A stretch of DNA of 64,000 nucleotides from the NCBI RefSeq assembly GCF_036178845.1, contig NZ_CP108070.1:6944001-7008000 (forward strand). The letters are read 5' to 3'. The DNA is from Streptomyces sp. NBC_00271. GTDB taxonomy: Bacteria > Actinomycetota > Actinomycetes > Streptomycetales > Streptomycetaceae. The stretch's first letter is position 1. Each line of letters begins with the position of its first letter. The notes under the pieces are model-generated. The model was not told where the DNA came from. It did no database searches and saw only the letters and a program-made list of their open reading frames with translations. Shown in pieces: positions 29,103 through 38,788 of this stretch. The position numbers and the translations under genes were made by a program.

Positions 29103-29483
29103 ATGGCACGCGTTTCCGGTGTTGACATCCCTCGCGAAAAGCGTGTGGAGGTCGCCCTGACCTACGTGTTCGGCATCGGCCGGACCCTTTCCCAGCAGAC
29201 GCTGGCCGAGACCGGCGTGAACCCGAACACCCGCGTTCGTGACCTCTCCGAAGAAGAGCTGGTCAAGATCCGCGAGTACGTGGACGCCAACATCAAGACC
29301 GAGGGTGACCTCCGTCGCGAGATTCAGGCCGACATCCGCCGCAAGGTCGAGATCGGCTGCTACCAGGGTCTGCGCCACCGTCGTGGCCTGCCCGTCCACG
29401 GTCAGCGCACCAGCACGAACGCTCGTACCCGCAAGGGCCCGCGTCGCGCCATCGCCGGTAAGAAGAAGCCGGGCAAGAAGTAG
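29103..29483 (+). CDS. rpsM: 30S ribosomal protein S13
   Basis: 126 residues, [20 protein letters not shown] through [21 protein letters not shown]13 contacts both tRNA and L5 across the subunit bridge. Confidence 0.98.
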   Translation: MARVSGVDIPREKRVEVALTYVFGIGRTLSQQTLAETGVNPNTRVRDLSEEELVKIREYVDANIKTEGDLRREIQADIRRKVEIGCYQGLRHRRGLPVHGQRTSTNARTRKGPRRAIAGKKKPGKK

Positions 29484-29547
29484 TCCTCAGCGGACGCTTA
29501 TCAGCGGTCTTCGCTGTAGGACCGACCACCTCCCGTAGGAGTAATAG

Positions 29548-29952
29548 ATGCCCCCCAAGGGTCGTCAGGGCGCTGCCAAGAAGGTGCGCCGCAAGGAAAA
29601 GAAGAACGTCGCTCACGGGCACGCTCACATCAAGAGCACGTTCAACAACACCATCGTCTCGATCACGGACCCCTCGGGCAACGTGATCTCCTGGGCCTCC
29701 GCCGGCCACGTCGGCTTCAAGGGCTCGCGCAAGTCCACCCCCTTCGCCGCGCAGATGGCCGCCGAGTCGGCCGCCCGCCGCGCGCAGGAGCACGGCATGC
29801 GCAAGGTTGACGTCTTCGTGAAGGGCCCGGGCTCCGGTCGCGAGACCGCGATCCGCTCCCTCCAGGCCACTGGCCTCGAGGTCGGCTCCATCCAGGACGT
29901 CACCCCCACCCCGCACAACGGCTGCCGTCCGCCCAAGCGCCGCCGCGTCTGA
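29548..29952 (+). CDS. rpsK: 30S ribosomal protein S11
   Basis: 134 residues with a basic N-terminus and the S11 core ([20 protein letters not shown], ending [16 protein letters not shown]). Unlike in E. coli, no rpsD follows it. Confidence 0.98.
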   Translation: MPPKGRQGAAKKVRRKEKKNVAHGHAHIKSTFNNTIVSITDPSGNVISWASAGHVGFKGSRKSTPFAAQMAAESAARRAQEHGMRKVDVFVKGPGSGRETAIRSLQATGLEVGSIQDVTPTPHNGCRPPKRRRV

Positions 29953-29973
29953 CGCACGGTTGTCTTAGGTTCC

Positions 29974-30005
29974 GGGCGGTACGTCTCTTCGGAGGCGTGC
30001 CGCCC
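29974..30005 (+). other. 14-bp stem-loop upstream of rpoA
   Basis: 29974-29987 pairs with 29992-30005 (two G-U) around a TTCG tetraloop. No T-run follows. It may be a processing or stability element, or a partial terminator, between rpsK and rpoA. Confidence 0.5.
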
Positions 30006-30066
30006 GTACCCTTGCAGTAGCAGCAGGGCGTCAAATAGCGGGCGCCCATGACTGAAGGATCGCAAC

Positions 30067-31089
30067 ATGCTGATTGCTCAGCGTCCCTCGTTGACCGAAG
30101 AGGTCGTCGACGAATTCCGCTCCCGGTTCGTGATCGAGCCGCTGGAGCCGGGCTTCGGCTACACCCTCGGCAACTCCCTGCGCCGGACCCTCCTCTCCTC
30201 GATCCCGGGTGCGGCGGTCACGTCCATCCGCATCGACGGCGTTCTGCACGAGTTCACCACCGTGCCGGGCGTCAAGGAGGACGTCACCGACCTGATCCTC
30301 AACATCAAGCAGTTGGTCGTCTCCTCGGAGCACGACGAGCCGGTCGTGATGTACCTGCGCAAGCAGGGCCCGGGTCTGGTCACCGCCGCCGACATCGCGC
30401 CCCCGGCCGGTGTCGAGGTACACAACCCCGACCTCGTCCTCGCCACGCTCAACGGCAAGGGCAAGCTGGAGATGGAGCTGACCGTCGAGCGCGGTCGCGG
30501 CTACGTCTCCGCCGTTCAGAACAAGCAGGTCGGTCAGGAGATCGGGCGCATCCCGGTCGACTCGATCTACTCGCCGGTGCTGAAGGTCACGTACAAGGTC
30601 GAGGCGACCCGTGTCGAGCAGCGCACCGACTTCGACAAGCTGATCGTCGACGTCGAGACCAAGCAGGCCATGCGTCCGCGTGACGCCATGGCGTCGGCCG
30701 GTAAGACCCTGGTCGAGCTGTTCGGTCTGGCTCGCGAGCTCAACATCGACGCCGAGGGCATCGACATGGGCCCGTCCCCCACGGACGCCGCCCTCGCCGC
30801 GGACCTCGCGCTGCCGATCGAGGAGCTCGAGCTCACCGTTCGTTCGTACAACTGCCTCAAGCGTGAGGGCATCCACTCCGTGGGTGAGCTCGTCGCCCGC
30901 TCCGAGGCCGACCTCCTGGACATCCGCAACTTCGGTGCGAAGTCCATCGACGAGGTCAAGGCGAAGCTGGCCGGCATGGGCCTGGCCCTCAAGGACAGCC
31001 CGCCCGGATTCGACCCGACCGCCGCCGCCGACGCCTTTGGTGCCGACGACGACGCGGACGCCGGGTTCGTCGAGACCGAGCAGTACTAA
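30067..31089 (+). CDS. rpoA: RNA polymerase alpha subunit
   Basis: 340 residues. The N-terminal dimerisation and assembly domain ([20 protein letters not shown]) is followed by a linker and the C-terminal DNA/activator-binding domain ([20 protein letters not shown]). The last 30 residues are an acidic Asp/Ala tail. An upstream GTG/ATG in other frames is not used. Followed by an unusual 179-bp spacer before rplQ. Confidence 0.98.
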   Translation: MLIAQRPSLTEEVVDEFRSRFVIEPLEPGFGYTLGNSLRRTLLSSIPGAAVTSIRIDGVLHEFTTVPGVKEDVTDLILNIKQLVVSSEHDEPVVMYLRKQGPGLVTAADIAPPAGVEVHNPDLVLATLNGKGKLEMELTVERGRGYVSAVQNKQVGQEIGRIPVDSIYSPVLKVTYKVEATRVEQRTDFDKLIVDVETKQAMRPRDAMASAGKTLVELFGLARELNIDAEGIDMGPSPTDAALAADLALPIEELELTVRSYNCLKREGIHSVGELVARSEADLLDIRNFGAKSIDEVKAKLAGMGLALKDSPPGFDPTAAADAFGADDDADAGFVETEQY

Positions 31090-31140
31090 GAGCTCGGGCC
31101 AGACGGTCCGTTTTCTGGTGCGGGTGCGCTGTGCCTGATC

Positions 31141-31190
31141 GCGCAGTTCCCCGCGCCCCTTCCGGGGCGCCCCTTCGGGGTCGCCCCGGA
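31141..31190. repeat. Dispersed streptomycete intergenic repeat, copy 1 (between rpoA and rplQ)
   Basis: The 20-mer GCGCAGTTCCCCGCGCCCCT at 31141-31160 is exactly the same as at 56044 and 60547. It is followed by a strong stem (31161-31190: TCCGGGGCG pairing with CGCCCCGGA around CCCC/GGGG). Such elements normally sit at transcript ends; this one is inside the alpha operon. Confidence 0.75.
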
Positions 31191-31268
31191 TCTCCGACGG
31201 GCAATCGCCCGCTCGGACACTGACCCCGGTACCTGATACGGCCGGGGCAGACACCTAGGAGAAACACC

Positions 31269-31763
31269 ATGCCGAAGCCCACCAAGGGTGCCCGTCTGGG
31301 CGGCAGCGCCGCGCACGAGAAGCTGCTCCTCGCGAACCTCGCGAAGTCGCTCTTCGAGCACGGCCGCATCACCACCACCGAGGCGAAGGCCCGTCGCCTG
31401 CGCCCGTACGCGGAGCGTCTGGTCACCAAGGCGAAGAAGGGTGACCTTCACAACCGCCGTCAGGTGCTTTCGGTGATCACGGACAAGAGCATCGTGCACA
31501 CGCTCTTCACCGAGATCGGCCCGCGCTACGAGAACCGCCCGGGTGGCTACACCCGTATCACCAAGATCGGTAACCGCCGTGGCGACAACGCGCCCATGGC
31601 CGTCATCGAGCTGGTGGAGGCCCTGACCGTGGCCCAGCAGGCCACCGGTGAGGCCGAGGCGGCCACCAAGCGTGCCGCCAAGGACGCCGAGGTCAAGACC
31701 GAGGCTCCGGCCAAGGTCGAGGACGCCGCCGAGGCTCCCGCCGAGGAGTCGAAGGACGCCTGA
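31269..31763 (+). CDS. rplQ: 50S ribosomal protein L17 with acidic C-terminal extension
   Basis: 164 residues: the L17 core ([20 protein letters not shown] to VIELVEALT) plus about 45 Ala/Glu/Lys residues at the C-terminus. RBS TAGGAG upstream. The acidic tail is an actinobacterial feature. Confidence 0.97.
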   Translation: MPKPTKGARLGGSAAHEKLLLANLAKSLFEHGRITTTEAKARRLRPYAERLVTKAKKGDLHNRRQVLSVITDKSIVHTLFTEIGPRYENRPGGYTRITKIGNRRGDNAPMAVIELVEALTVAQQATGEAEAATKRAAKDAEVKTEAPAKVEDAAEAPAEESKDA

Positions 31764-31780
31764 GGCACTGCCTGGCTGTG

Positions 31781-31812
31781 AGCGGGTCCGTCCCTTCGGG
31801 GGCGGGCCCGCT
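31781..31812. terminator. Terminator after rplQ
   Basis: 14-bp stem (31781-31794 with 31799-31812, two G-U), TTCG loop, then TTTCG. Ends the alpha operon 44 bp before truA, which may be reached by read-through. Confidence 0.75.
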
Positions 31813-31855
31813 TTCGCGTTTCCGGCACAGATGCCGGCCTTGAGAGGATCTAGGT

Positions 31856-32722
31856 GTGAGTGACGAAGTACAGCCCGGGTTCGTGCGGGTGCGTTTGGAT
31901 CTGTCGTACGACGGGACCGAGTTCTCCGGGTGGGCCAAGCAGGCCTCGGGGCGCCGGACCGTGCAGGGGGAGATCGAGGACGCCCTCAGGACCGTCACGC
32001 GGTCCAGGGACACCACGTACGAGCTGACCGTCGCCGGGCGCACCGACGCCGGTGTGCACGCACGCGGGCAGGTGGCGCACGTCGATCTGCCAGCCGAGCT
32101 GTGGGTTGAGCACGAGGAGAAGCTGCTCAAGCGGCTGGCCGGGCGGCTGTCCAAGGACGTGCGGGTGTGGTCCCTGAGGGAGGCCCCCAGCGGGTTCAAC
32201 GCCCGCTTCTCCGCGATCTGGCGGCGGTACGCCTACCGCGTCACCGACAACCCCGGGGGAGTGGACCCCCTGCTGCGGGGGCACGTCCTGTGGCACGACT
32301 GGCCGTTGGACGTCGACGCCATGAACGAGGCGGCCGAGCGGCTCGTGGGCGAGCACGACTTCGCCGCCTACTGCAAGAAGCGCGAGGGCGCCACGACCAT
32401 TCGTACGCTCCAGGAGCTGAGCCTGGTGCGCGGGGACGACGGGGTCATCACCGCCACCGTGCGCGCCGACGCCTTCTGCCACAACATGGTGCGCTCGCTC
32501 ATCGGCGCGCTGCTGTTCGTGGGGGACGGGCACCGCGGGCCCGACTGGGCCGGGAAGGTACTCGCGGCCGGCGTACGGGACTCGGCCGTCCATGTCGTAC
32601 GACCGCACGGGCTGACGCTGGAGGAGGTCGGCTACCCCGCGGACGAACTGCTCGCCGCGCGCAACAAGGAGGCGCGGAACCGGCGGACGCTGCCGGGGGC
32701 GGCAGGGTGTGAAACCTGTTAG
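31856..32722 (+). CDS. truA: tRNA pseudouridine synthase A
   Basis: 288 residues from GTG 31856. TruA makes pseudouridine at tRNA positions 38-40. The catalytic aspartate is in [14 protein letters not shown], and [13 protein letters not shown] and [15 protein letters not shown] are typical. GTGAGTG start follows GATCTAG, with no ideal ribosome site. Confidence 0.96.
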   Translation: MSDEVQPGFVRVRLDLSYDGTEFSGWAKQASGRRTVQGEIEDALRTVTRSRDTTYELTVAGRTDAGVHARGQVAHVDLPAELWVEHEEKLLKRLAGRLSKDVRVWSLREAPSGFNARFSAIWRRYAYRVTDNPGGVDPLLRGHVLWHDWPLDVDAMNEAAERLVGEHDFAAYCKKREGATTIRTLQELSLVRGDDGVITATVRADAFCHNMVRSLIGALLFVGDGHRGPDWAGKVLAAGVRDSAVHVVRPHGLTLEEVGYPADELLAARNKEARNRRTLPGAAGCETC

Positions 32723-32760
32723 TAACATGCAAATTACGCGCAGATAGCTCCCATGTTGTC

Positions 32761-32777
32761 ACTTACCCGGCGTAAGT
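32761..32777. repeat. Short inverted repeat upstream of the glycan operon
   Basis: ACTTAC-ccggc-GTAAGT, an exact 6-bp dyad in an unusually A/T-rich 100-bp patch after truA. Possible operator for the following cluster. Confidence 0.4.
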
Positions 32778-32829
32778 CACTTGTTGGGCCTTACATCATT
32801 CTTACCTCTCGGATAGCTTTGCGCCTCTC

Positions 32830-32856
32830 GGCCCCGTGTTCGATACGGGGCCTTTT
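32830..32856. terminator. Terminator between truA and the glycan operon
   Basis: GGCCCCGT (32830-32837), loop GTTCGAT, ACGGGGCC (32845-32852), then TTTT. A classical intrinsic terminator; if the promoter lies upstream of it, it may act as an attenuator for the glycan operon. Confidence 0.75.
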
Positions 32857-32896
32857 GGGGTGGGGATAACGCGGGCCGTCGGCCCGGAGGGTAGGA

Positions 32897-34555
32897 ATGT
32901 CATCACTTGACTCTGCCCGCATGTCCGGAGGGGCCGGCGCTGGGGGGCGACGGACCGGACGGCACGGAGGACGACGTGGTGCCGTTGAGGCGCCACTCGG
33001 GCTGCTGCCCGCGCCGCCCTCGCATGCGGAGAAGTACTCGTACGTGAAGCGGCGCCTGTGGGTGCTGACTCTGGCCTCGGTCGTCAGCTTTGGCTGTCTG
33101 ACCATCAGTCAGGTCGCGCTCGCCCAGGCCAGTCCCCTGATGTGGATCTTCGGCCCACCACTTGCCTTCACGGTGGTCTATTACCTGGTGTCGCTGAAGG
33201 TGAACGGTTTCACCAGGGACTTCGACTTCGCGTACCACCAGGAGCTGGTGCGTGGCTGGCGGCCGGCGGTCTACCCGACCGTCGACGTGTTCCTGCCGGT
33301 GTGCGGCGAGCCGATCGAGGTACTGCACAACACCTGGACGCATGTGCGGCAGTTGGCCGACCGGTATCCCGGGCGGTGCGTGCCCTTCGTGCTCGACGAC
33401 GGCGCGAGCCCCGAGCTGGCGGCGATGGCCCGTGACTTCGGCTTCCGCTACGGCACCCGGGACAACCGCGGCTGGTTCAAGAAGGCCGGCAACCTGCACT
33501 ACGGCTTCAGACAGTCGGACGGCAAGTACATCCTCATCCTCGACGCCGACTTCACGCCGCGCTCCGACCTCCTGGAGGAGCTGCTGCCGTACATGGAGGC
33601 CGACGAGCGCATCGGGATCGTCCAGTCCCCGCAGTACTTCCGGGTCCTGGACTCGCAGAACTGGATCGAGCGCGGGGCCGGGGCCGTCCAGGAGCTCTTC
33701 TACCGCTCGGTGCAGGTCTCGCGGCAGGGCAGTGACGGCGCGATCTGCGTGGGCTCCTGCGCCATCTACCGGCGCGCCGCCCTCGACACCAATGGCGGTA
33801 CGACGCTCATCGAGCACTCCGAGGACGTGCACACCGGCTTCGACCTGCGCGGGCTCGGCTGGGACCTGAAGTACGTGCCGGTCGCCCTGTCGACCGGGGT
33901 GTGCCCGGACACGGCCGGGGCCTTCTTCAACCAGCAGTACCGCTGGTGCTCGGGGTCGATGTCGCTGCTCGGCAGCAAGAAGTTCTGGGACGCGCCGATC
34001 CGCTTCTCCAGTCGGCTCTGCTACATGTCCGGGTTCTTCTACTACATCCACACTGCGCTGTTCACCTTCGTGGCCCCGCTGGTACCGATCGTCCTGCTGC
34101 TGACCAGCCCCGAGATGCTCCAGGTCAAGCACCTGGTGTGGGTGCTGCCGAGCATCGTCTACACGGCCATGATCTTCCCGATGTGGCACAAGGCGCCCTA
34201 CCGCCTGGAGGCCTGGTCGGCACGGATGATGTACGGCTGGGCGCATGTCTTCGCCATCTGGGACATCCTGCGCAAGCAGCGCATGGGCTGGCAGCCGACC
34301 GGCTCCAAGGGCGCGAAGAAGAACAAGACCCGGCGGTTCTGGCTGGGGATGTGGATCTGGAGCGGCGGGACGGCCGTGGTCTGGGTCGGCGCCGCCGTGT
34401 ACCGGCTGTTCACCGGCTATCCGCCGGACTTCGCCCTCGTCCTGTCCTCCGGGCTGTTCTACGCGCTGGTGGTCGCCCGGGCGCTGATCCAGCCCAAGGA
34501 ACACCACGCCGAGGTACGGCCTCAGGAGCTTCAGACCGTGGGTGACACCGCATGA
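32897..34555 (+). CDS. Cellulose-synthase-like processive glycosyltransferase (GT2)
   Basis: 552 residues. Two N-terminal membrane helices (about 54-75 and 80-100) flank a cytoplasmic GT2 domain, followed by about four C-terminal helices. All processive-synthase motifs are present: VLDDG (Asp167/168), DAD (216-218), the ED pair (309-310, HSEDVHTG) and QQYRW (346-350). This predicts polymerisation of a nucleotide sugar with extrusion through the membrane. There is no PilZ domain, so no direct c-di-GMP control as in BcsA. The polymer identity is not readable. First gene of a six-gene operon; its stop overlaps the next start (ATGA). Confidence 0.92.
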   Translation: MSSLDSARMSGGAGAGGRRTGRHGGRRGAVEAPLGLLPAPPSHAEKYSYVKRRLWVLTLASVVSFGCLTISQVALAQASPLMWIFGPPLAFTVVYYLVSLKVNGFTRDFDFAYHQELVRGWRPAVYPTVDVFLPVCGEPIEVLHNTWTHVRQLADRYPGRCVPFVLDDGASPELAAMARDFGFRYGTRDNRGWFKKAGNLHYGFRQSDGKYILILDADFTPRSDLLEELLPYMEADERIGIVQSPQYFRVLDSQNWIERGAGAVQELFYRSVQVSRQGSDGAICVGSCAIYRRAALDTNGGTTLIEHSEDVHTGFDLRGLGWDLKYVPVALSTGVCPDTAGAFFNQQYRWCSGSMSLLGSKKFWDAPIRFSSRLCYMSGFFYYIHTALFTFVAPLVPIVLLLTSPEMLQVKHLVWVLPSIVYTAMIFPMWHKAPYRLEAWSARMMYGWAHVFAIWDILRKQRMGWQPTGSKGAKKNKTRRFWLGMWIWSGGTAVVWVGAAVYRLFTGYPPDFALVLSSGLFYALVVARALIQPKEHHAEVRPQELQTVGDTA

Positions 34556-35562
34556 TCCGCAAGACCCTGCTCCCACTGGCCGTGGTGCTCATGTCCCTGG
34601 TGGGGGCATCCGGCTGCGGTGTGTTCGGGGGCGCGGACGACCCGCCCGCCGAGGCCGCGAGGGAACCGGGCGCCGGGGACTCCTCCGGACAGGCGGCGCA
34701 GCAGCGGCCGTACGACGTGGAGAAGTTGCTGCACCCCGCGAAGAAGTACTTCGGGGTCGCCGTTGACGGTGCGCCCAGCTCGATGAAGCCCGTGGACGCC
34801 TTCGCGAAGACGGTCGGCAAGAAGCCGAACATGGTCGGGTCGTACTCCTCGTGGGGTAACGGATTCAACGCCGAGGGCGCGAAGAACGTCTTCGACGACG
34901 GAGGGCTGCTGTACGTCTCGTGGGAGCCGTTCAAGCCCGGCCTCGGCGAGATCGCGGACGGCTCGCAGGACACGTACATCAAGAAGTTCGCGGCGAGCGT
35001 CCGCAAGACGGCCGTGCCCGTCGCGATCAGCTTCGGGCACGAGATGAACGGCCACTGGTACCCGTGGGGGACCAAGGACACTACGGCCGCGACCTTCGTG
35101 AAGGCATGGCGGCACATCCACGACCTCTTCCAGGAGGAGGGCGCCACCAACGTGGTCTGGGTGTGGAGCCCCAACGTGGTCAACCCCGTCCCGTCGGTGA
35201 AGCTGGAGCCTTACTGGCCCGGTGACGCGTATGTCGACTGGGTCGGCATCGTCGGGTACTGGGCGCAGACCGGCGCCCACACCTTCGACACGCTGTACGG
35301 ACCCACCCGGCGGCAGGTGGCCGGGTTCACCGACAAGCCGGTGCTGATCAGTGAGACCTCGGCGGAGCCCGGGGAGCGGCGGCGTGACGATGTGCGCGGG
35401 CTGCTGGGCGGGGTCGAGGCGAACGACGACGTCATCGGCTTCCTCTGGTTCAACATCCCCAAGCGGGCCGACTGGCGCATCCAGAGCAGCCCGCTCGCCC
35501 TGGCTGAGTTCAAGCGCCTGATCGCCGACGACGCCTTCGGATTCGAGGTGCCGCGGTCATGA
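34552..35562 (+). CDS. Lipoprotein glycoside hydrolase family 26 (mannanase/lichenase-like)
   Basis: 336 residues. N-terminal signal ends at GASGC (Cys22), so it is probably a lipoprotein facing outward. The catalytic domain shows FGHEMNGHWYPWG with acid/base Glu164 and LISETS with nucleophile Glu268, plus VDWVGIVGYW, the GH26 signature. GH26 enzymes cut beta-1,4-mannan, beta-1,3/1,4-glucan or beta-1,3-xylan. Next to a GT2 synthase it most likely trims or releases the nascent polymer, as BcsZ or PslG do in other systems. ATGA overlaps on both sides. Confidence 0.9.
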   Translation: MIRKTLLPLAVVLMSLVGASGCGVFGGADDPPAEAAREPGAGDSSGQAAQQRPYDVEKLLHPAKKYFGVAVDGAPSSMKPVDAFAKTVGKKPNMVGSYSSWGNGFNAEGAKNVFDDGGLLYVSWEPFKPGLGEIADGSQDTYIKKFAASVRKTAVPVAISFGHEMNGHWYPWGTKDTTAATFVKAWRHIHDLFQEEGATNVVWVWSPNVVNPVPSVKLEPYWPGDAYVDWVGIVGYWAQTGAHTFDTLYGPTRRQVAGFTDKPVLISETSAEPGERRRDDVRGLLGGVEANDDVIGFLWFNIPKRADWRIQSSPLALAEFKRLIADDAFGFEVPRS

Positions 35563-37193
35563 GCAATGAGCAGCAGTACTGGCAGCAGCAGGCCCCGCAG
35601 GCTCCACAGGTTCCGGAGGCTTCTCAGGTCTCAGGGGCCCCGTACGCCCCGCCCAGTCAGGAAACGTTTCTGCAGTATCAGCAGCCGACGCCGGGCGCCT
35701 GGCAGCAGCAGTACCCCCCGTACAGCGCCCCGCGGACACCCGGCGACGAGCCCGAAGCCGACTACTACGTGCCGCACTACACCGTCCTGGACCCCGAGCC
35801 CGAACCTGAGCCCGGGCCGGGCTATGTGCTCCCCGAGGTCCCCGTCTCCGCATGGTCGGTCGACAACAGCCGTTCGGCGTGGATCAGCCGCGCTGTGCTG
35901 GTGCTGATCCTGCTGGTGCAGGCCGGTCTGTCCTACCGGCTGGACGGCAGTGCCTTCCCGCAGGAGGCGAAGTTCCTCACCTCCGACGGAACGCTCTCGG
36001 GGCTGGTCTCCGGTGCCGGTCTGGCCGGAGCCCGGACGCTGAGCCTGGTCTGGGCGCTGGGCGCGACGGCCCTGCTCTTCGGCGCGACCCGGCTGCTGTT
36101 CAACGCGCGGGCCGGTCTCGCGGCCGCCGCGATGTACTCCGTACTGGAGTCGACCGCCTTCACCGGCCGCTATGCCTCCGCGCACTCCCTGTCGCTGTTC
36201 CTGCTCGCCGCGGCCCTGTGGCTGCTGGCCAGGACCCGGCAGTCGACGCCCGCGGCCGTCCTGGTGGCGGCGCCGTTCGCCGCGCTCGCGCCGTTCGCCG
36301 CCTACGCGGCGGCGCTGTACCTGCCTTCGCTGACCGTGCTGGCCGTACTGACCGCCTACCGCTTCCGCGGGGTCGGCGCCTTTGTGCGGGGCGCGCTCTT
36401 CGCGGCCGCGACCGGAGCCCTGTGCTTCGTGGGCGTCCGGCTGAACGGCACGCCGAGCGGCTGGAACGTGCACGGCACCGACAGCGCGCTGAGCCTGCTG
36501 AAGGAGAGCGCGCAGTGGGGCGGCATCGTCCTGCTCGTGGCCGTGATCGGCGCCGTCGGTTTCGTCCGCCGAGCCCGGATGGGCGAGATGCCCTGGGCCG
36601 AGGGCTCCGCGCCGGGTGCCGTCAGAAGGGCCTCGCTGGGCCTGACCCTGTGCGCCACCGCGCTCCTCGCTCCGCTCTACCAGGCATACCTGGGCAACGG
36701 CAGCTCACTGCACATCCACGTCGGCTTCGGGCTGCTCTTCGCCGTGCCGATGGCGGGCCTGGGCATCTCCCGGATGATGGGCGCGCATTTCCGCTACCCG
36801 CAGATCGGCATCATGATCTACGTCGCCGCGCTGGTCGTGGGCATGGCACAGACCCAGGACCTGTACCGGCCGCCGGACTCGGTCGGCATGATCGCCGCGC
36901 TGCGTGGGGTCGTGACCGAGAAGGGCGCCAAGGGCAGCTACCTCAGCGACGACCCCGAGATCTCCGCGTACTACCTGCGCACGCGGACCGATCCGGGCCA
37001 GTGGCACCGGGCCGCACGCGGTAGCGCGCTGGCGTCCGCCGTGAAGAAGGGCTCGTACGACGCGGTCGTGCTGCGTACCGCCTCCGTGCCCGCGGAACTG
37101 CGCGGGTCCAGGACGTACCGGCTGCTGGCCGTGGTGCGGTCCGCCGACAAGGACGGCGGACAGGCGCCGTACCGGATCTGGGTGAAGCGATGA
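35559..37193 (+). CDS. Multi-spanning GT-C-like membrane protein
   Basis: 544 residues. A disordered Gln/Pro-rich cytosolic N-terminus of about 105 residues (EQQYWQQQAPQAPQVPEASQ) is followed by about ten membrane helices and a soluble C-terminal domain (GSYLSDDPEISAYYLRTRTD). The arrangement resembles GT39/GT-C polyprenol-sugar transferases, but the usual DE motif after helix 1 is only partly present (FPQEAKF). It is the likely partner of the next gene. ATGA overlaps on both sides. Confidence 0.7.
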   Translation: MSNEQQYWQQQAPQAPQVPEASQVSGAPYAPPSQETFLQYQQPTPGAWQQQYPPYSAPRTPGDEPEADYYVPHYTVLDPEPEPEPGPGYVLPEVPVSAWSVDNSRSAWISRAVLVLILLVQAGLSYRLDGSAFPQEAKFLTSDGTLSGLVSGAGLAGARTLSLVWALGATALLFGATRLLFNARAGLAAAAMYSVLESTAFTGRYASAHSLSLFLLAAALWLLARTRQSTPAAVLVAAPFAALAPFAAYAAALYLPSLTVLAVLTAYRFRGVGAFVRGALFAAATGALCFVGVRLNGTPSGWNVHGTDSALSLLKESAQWGGIVLLVAVIGAVGFVRRARMGEMPWAEGSAPGAVRRASLGLTLCATALLAPLYQAYLGNGSSLHIHVGFGLLFAVPMAGLGISRMMGAHFRYPQIGIMIYVAALVVGMAQTQDLYRPPDSVGMIAALRGVVTEKGAKGSYLSDDPEISAYYLRTRTDPGQWHRAARGSALASAVKKGSYDAVVLRTASVPAELRGSRTYRLLAVVRSADKDGGQAPYRIWVKR

Positions 37194-38740
37194 CGGCCTA
37201 CGCGCAGACTCCGCAGACGGATCCCGAGCAGCCCGAGCAGCATCAGGAGGCGGAGGGGCGCGCGGCCAGACGGCGGGCGGACAGCGGCGGCGGCAAGGGC
37301 TCCGCGCTGCTCGTCTTCGCGCTGCCCGTGCTGGTCGCGCTGGCCTGTGTGCTGCCAGGACTCGGCGGCCGCCAGTTGTGGCGCGACGAGCATGCCACCT
37401 GGTGGGCGTCCACGCTGTCGTGGCACTACCTCGGACAGCTGATCGACCACATCGACATCGTCTTCACGCCGTACTACGCGGGCATGCACCTGTGGATCGC
37501 GGTGGCCGGTGACTCGCCGGCCGCGCTGCGGCTGCCGGAGGCGCTGGCCATGGGGATCTCGGCCGGTCTGGTGGCACTCCTGGGGCGGCGGATGTTCGCC
37601 GTGCGGACCGGACTGCTGGCCGGACTGCTCTTCGCGGTGGTGCCGGCGATCACGCGCTACGGGCAGGAGGCGCGGCCCTACGCCTTCGCGACCCTCTTCG
37701 CGCTGCTCGCGACGCTCTTCCTGCTGCGCGCCCTGGAGAAGCCGAGCCTGCGCGACTGGACGCTGTACGCGCTGGCGATCGCGGCCACCGGATTCGGCCA
37801 CCTGGTCGCGATGTCGGTGCTCGCCGGACATCTGGGCCTGGTTGTGCTGGCGAAGCGGCGCGGCGACAGGATCGCGCACTACGCCTTCGCGGGCGCGGCG
37901 CTGCTCGGTCTGTCGATCACGCTCCCGATGGTGGCGAAGGGGTCGGGGCAGAGCGGGCAGATCGCCTGGAACACCACCACGACCCAGGACCTGGTCGACT
38001 TCCCGCAGGAGCTGTTCGGGTCGTGGATCACCGGCGGCGTCGTGATGGGGCTCGGCGTGCTGGGCCTGCTGGCGGCCCGCCGCTACGCGTTGCTGCTCGG
38101 GGCGTGGGCCGTGCTGCCGCCGGTGCTGACTTTCCTGACGGCCGACCAGCTCCATCTCTTCCTGCCGCGGTATCTCCTGTTCACCATCCCGGCGTGGACG
38201 CTGCTGATGGCCGCCGCGGTCACCCGGCTCACCGGGCGGCTCGAGCCCGAAGCCCGGTCCGGCGCCGTGGCGAAGGCGGTCGGCGGGGTACTGGTGACGG
38301 CCTTCGCCGCCGGATACGCCTTCGTGGCGTGGCCCGCGATCGGCGACGCCAAGAAGGACCTGCCCATGGAGCCGGACTACGCGGCGGCGGCGAATGTGAT
38401 CGCTTCCGGGGAGAAGCCCGGCGATGGCGTGATCTTCAACGGCGGGCTGTCCGAGCGTCGCGCCATATCCTACGAGCTGCGGGACCGCAAGGCCCCCAAG
38501 GACGTGCTCATGGAGTGGACCCCGCAGCAGAACGGCTCGTACGGCGCCACCGAGTGCGGGCAGCCGACCCGTTGCCTCAAGGGCGTCGACCGGCTCTGGC
38601 TGGTGTCGACGATCGCCGACGGTCGGCCGCCGCTGACCGGCGCGGACAAGAAGAAGGCCGCGGCGATCGACGAGGACTTCAAGGCGACGCGCACGGTGCG
38701 GCTGAACCGCGTCGTCGTGCAGGTATTGGAGCGCAAGTAA
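37190..38740 (+). CDS. GT39-like (PMT-type) polyprenol-phosphate-sugar glycosyltransferase
   Basis: 516 residues with about ten membrane helices. The first extracytoplasmic loop has RQLWRDEHATWW, the DE motif expected of GT-C/PMT enzymes; ITRYGQEARPYAFATLF is the second signature. The C-terminal 120 residues are extracytoplasmic. Such enzymes transfer a sugar (often mannose) from a polyprenol phosphate on the outer face. Polyprenol-phosphate-mannose synthase is encoded two genes downstream, which supplies a donor. Confidence 0.85.
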   Translation: MTAYAQTPQTDPEQPEQHQEAEGRAARRRADSGGGKGSALLVFALPVLVALACVLPGLGGRQLWRDEHATWWASTLSWHYLGQLIDHIDIVFTPYYAGMHLWIAVAGDSPAALRLPEALAMGISAGLVALLGRRMFAVRTGLLAGLLFAVVPAITRYGQEARPYAFATLFALLATLFLLRALEKPSLRDWTLYALAIAATGFGHLVAMSVLAGHLGLVVLAKRRGDRIAHYAFAGAALLGLSITLPMVAKGSGQSGQIAWNTTTTQDLVDFPQELFGSWITGGVVMGLGVLGLLAARRYALLLGAWAVLPPVLTFLTADQLHLFLPRYLLFTIPAWTLLMAAAVTRLTGRLEPEARSGAVAKAVGGVLVTAFAAGYAFVAWPAIGDAKKDLPMEPDYAAAANVIASGEKPGDGVIFNGGLSERRAISYELRDRKAPKDVLMEWTPQQNGSYGATECGQPTRCLKGVDRLWLVSTIADGRPPLTGADKKKAAAIDEDFKATRTVRLNRVVVQVLERK

Positions 38741-38788
38741 CGGTCGCCCCCATGGGCCCCTGGCACGAAGGTTGAGGAGACCGCCCGT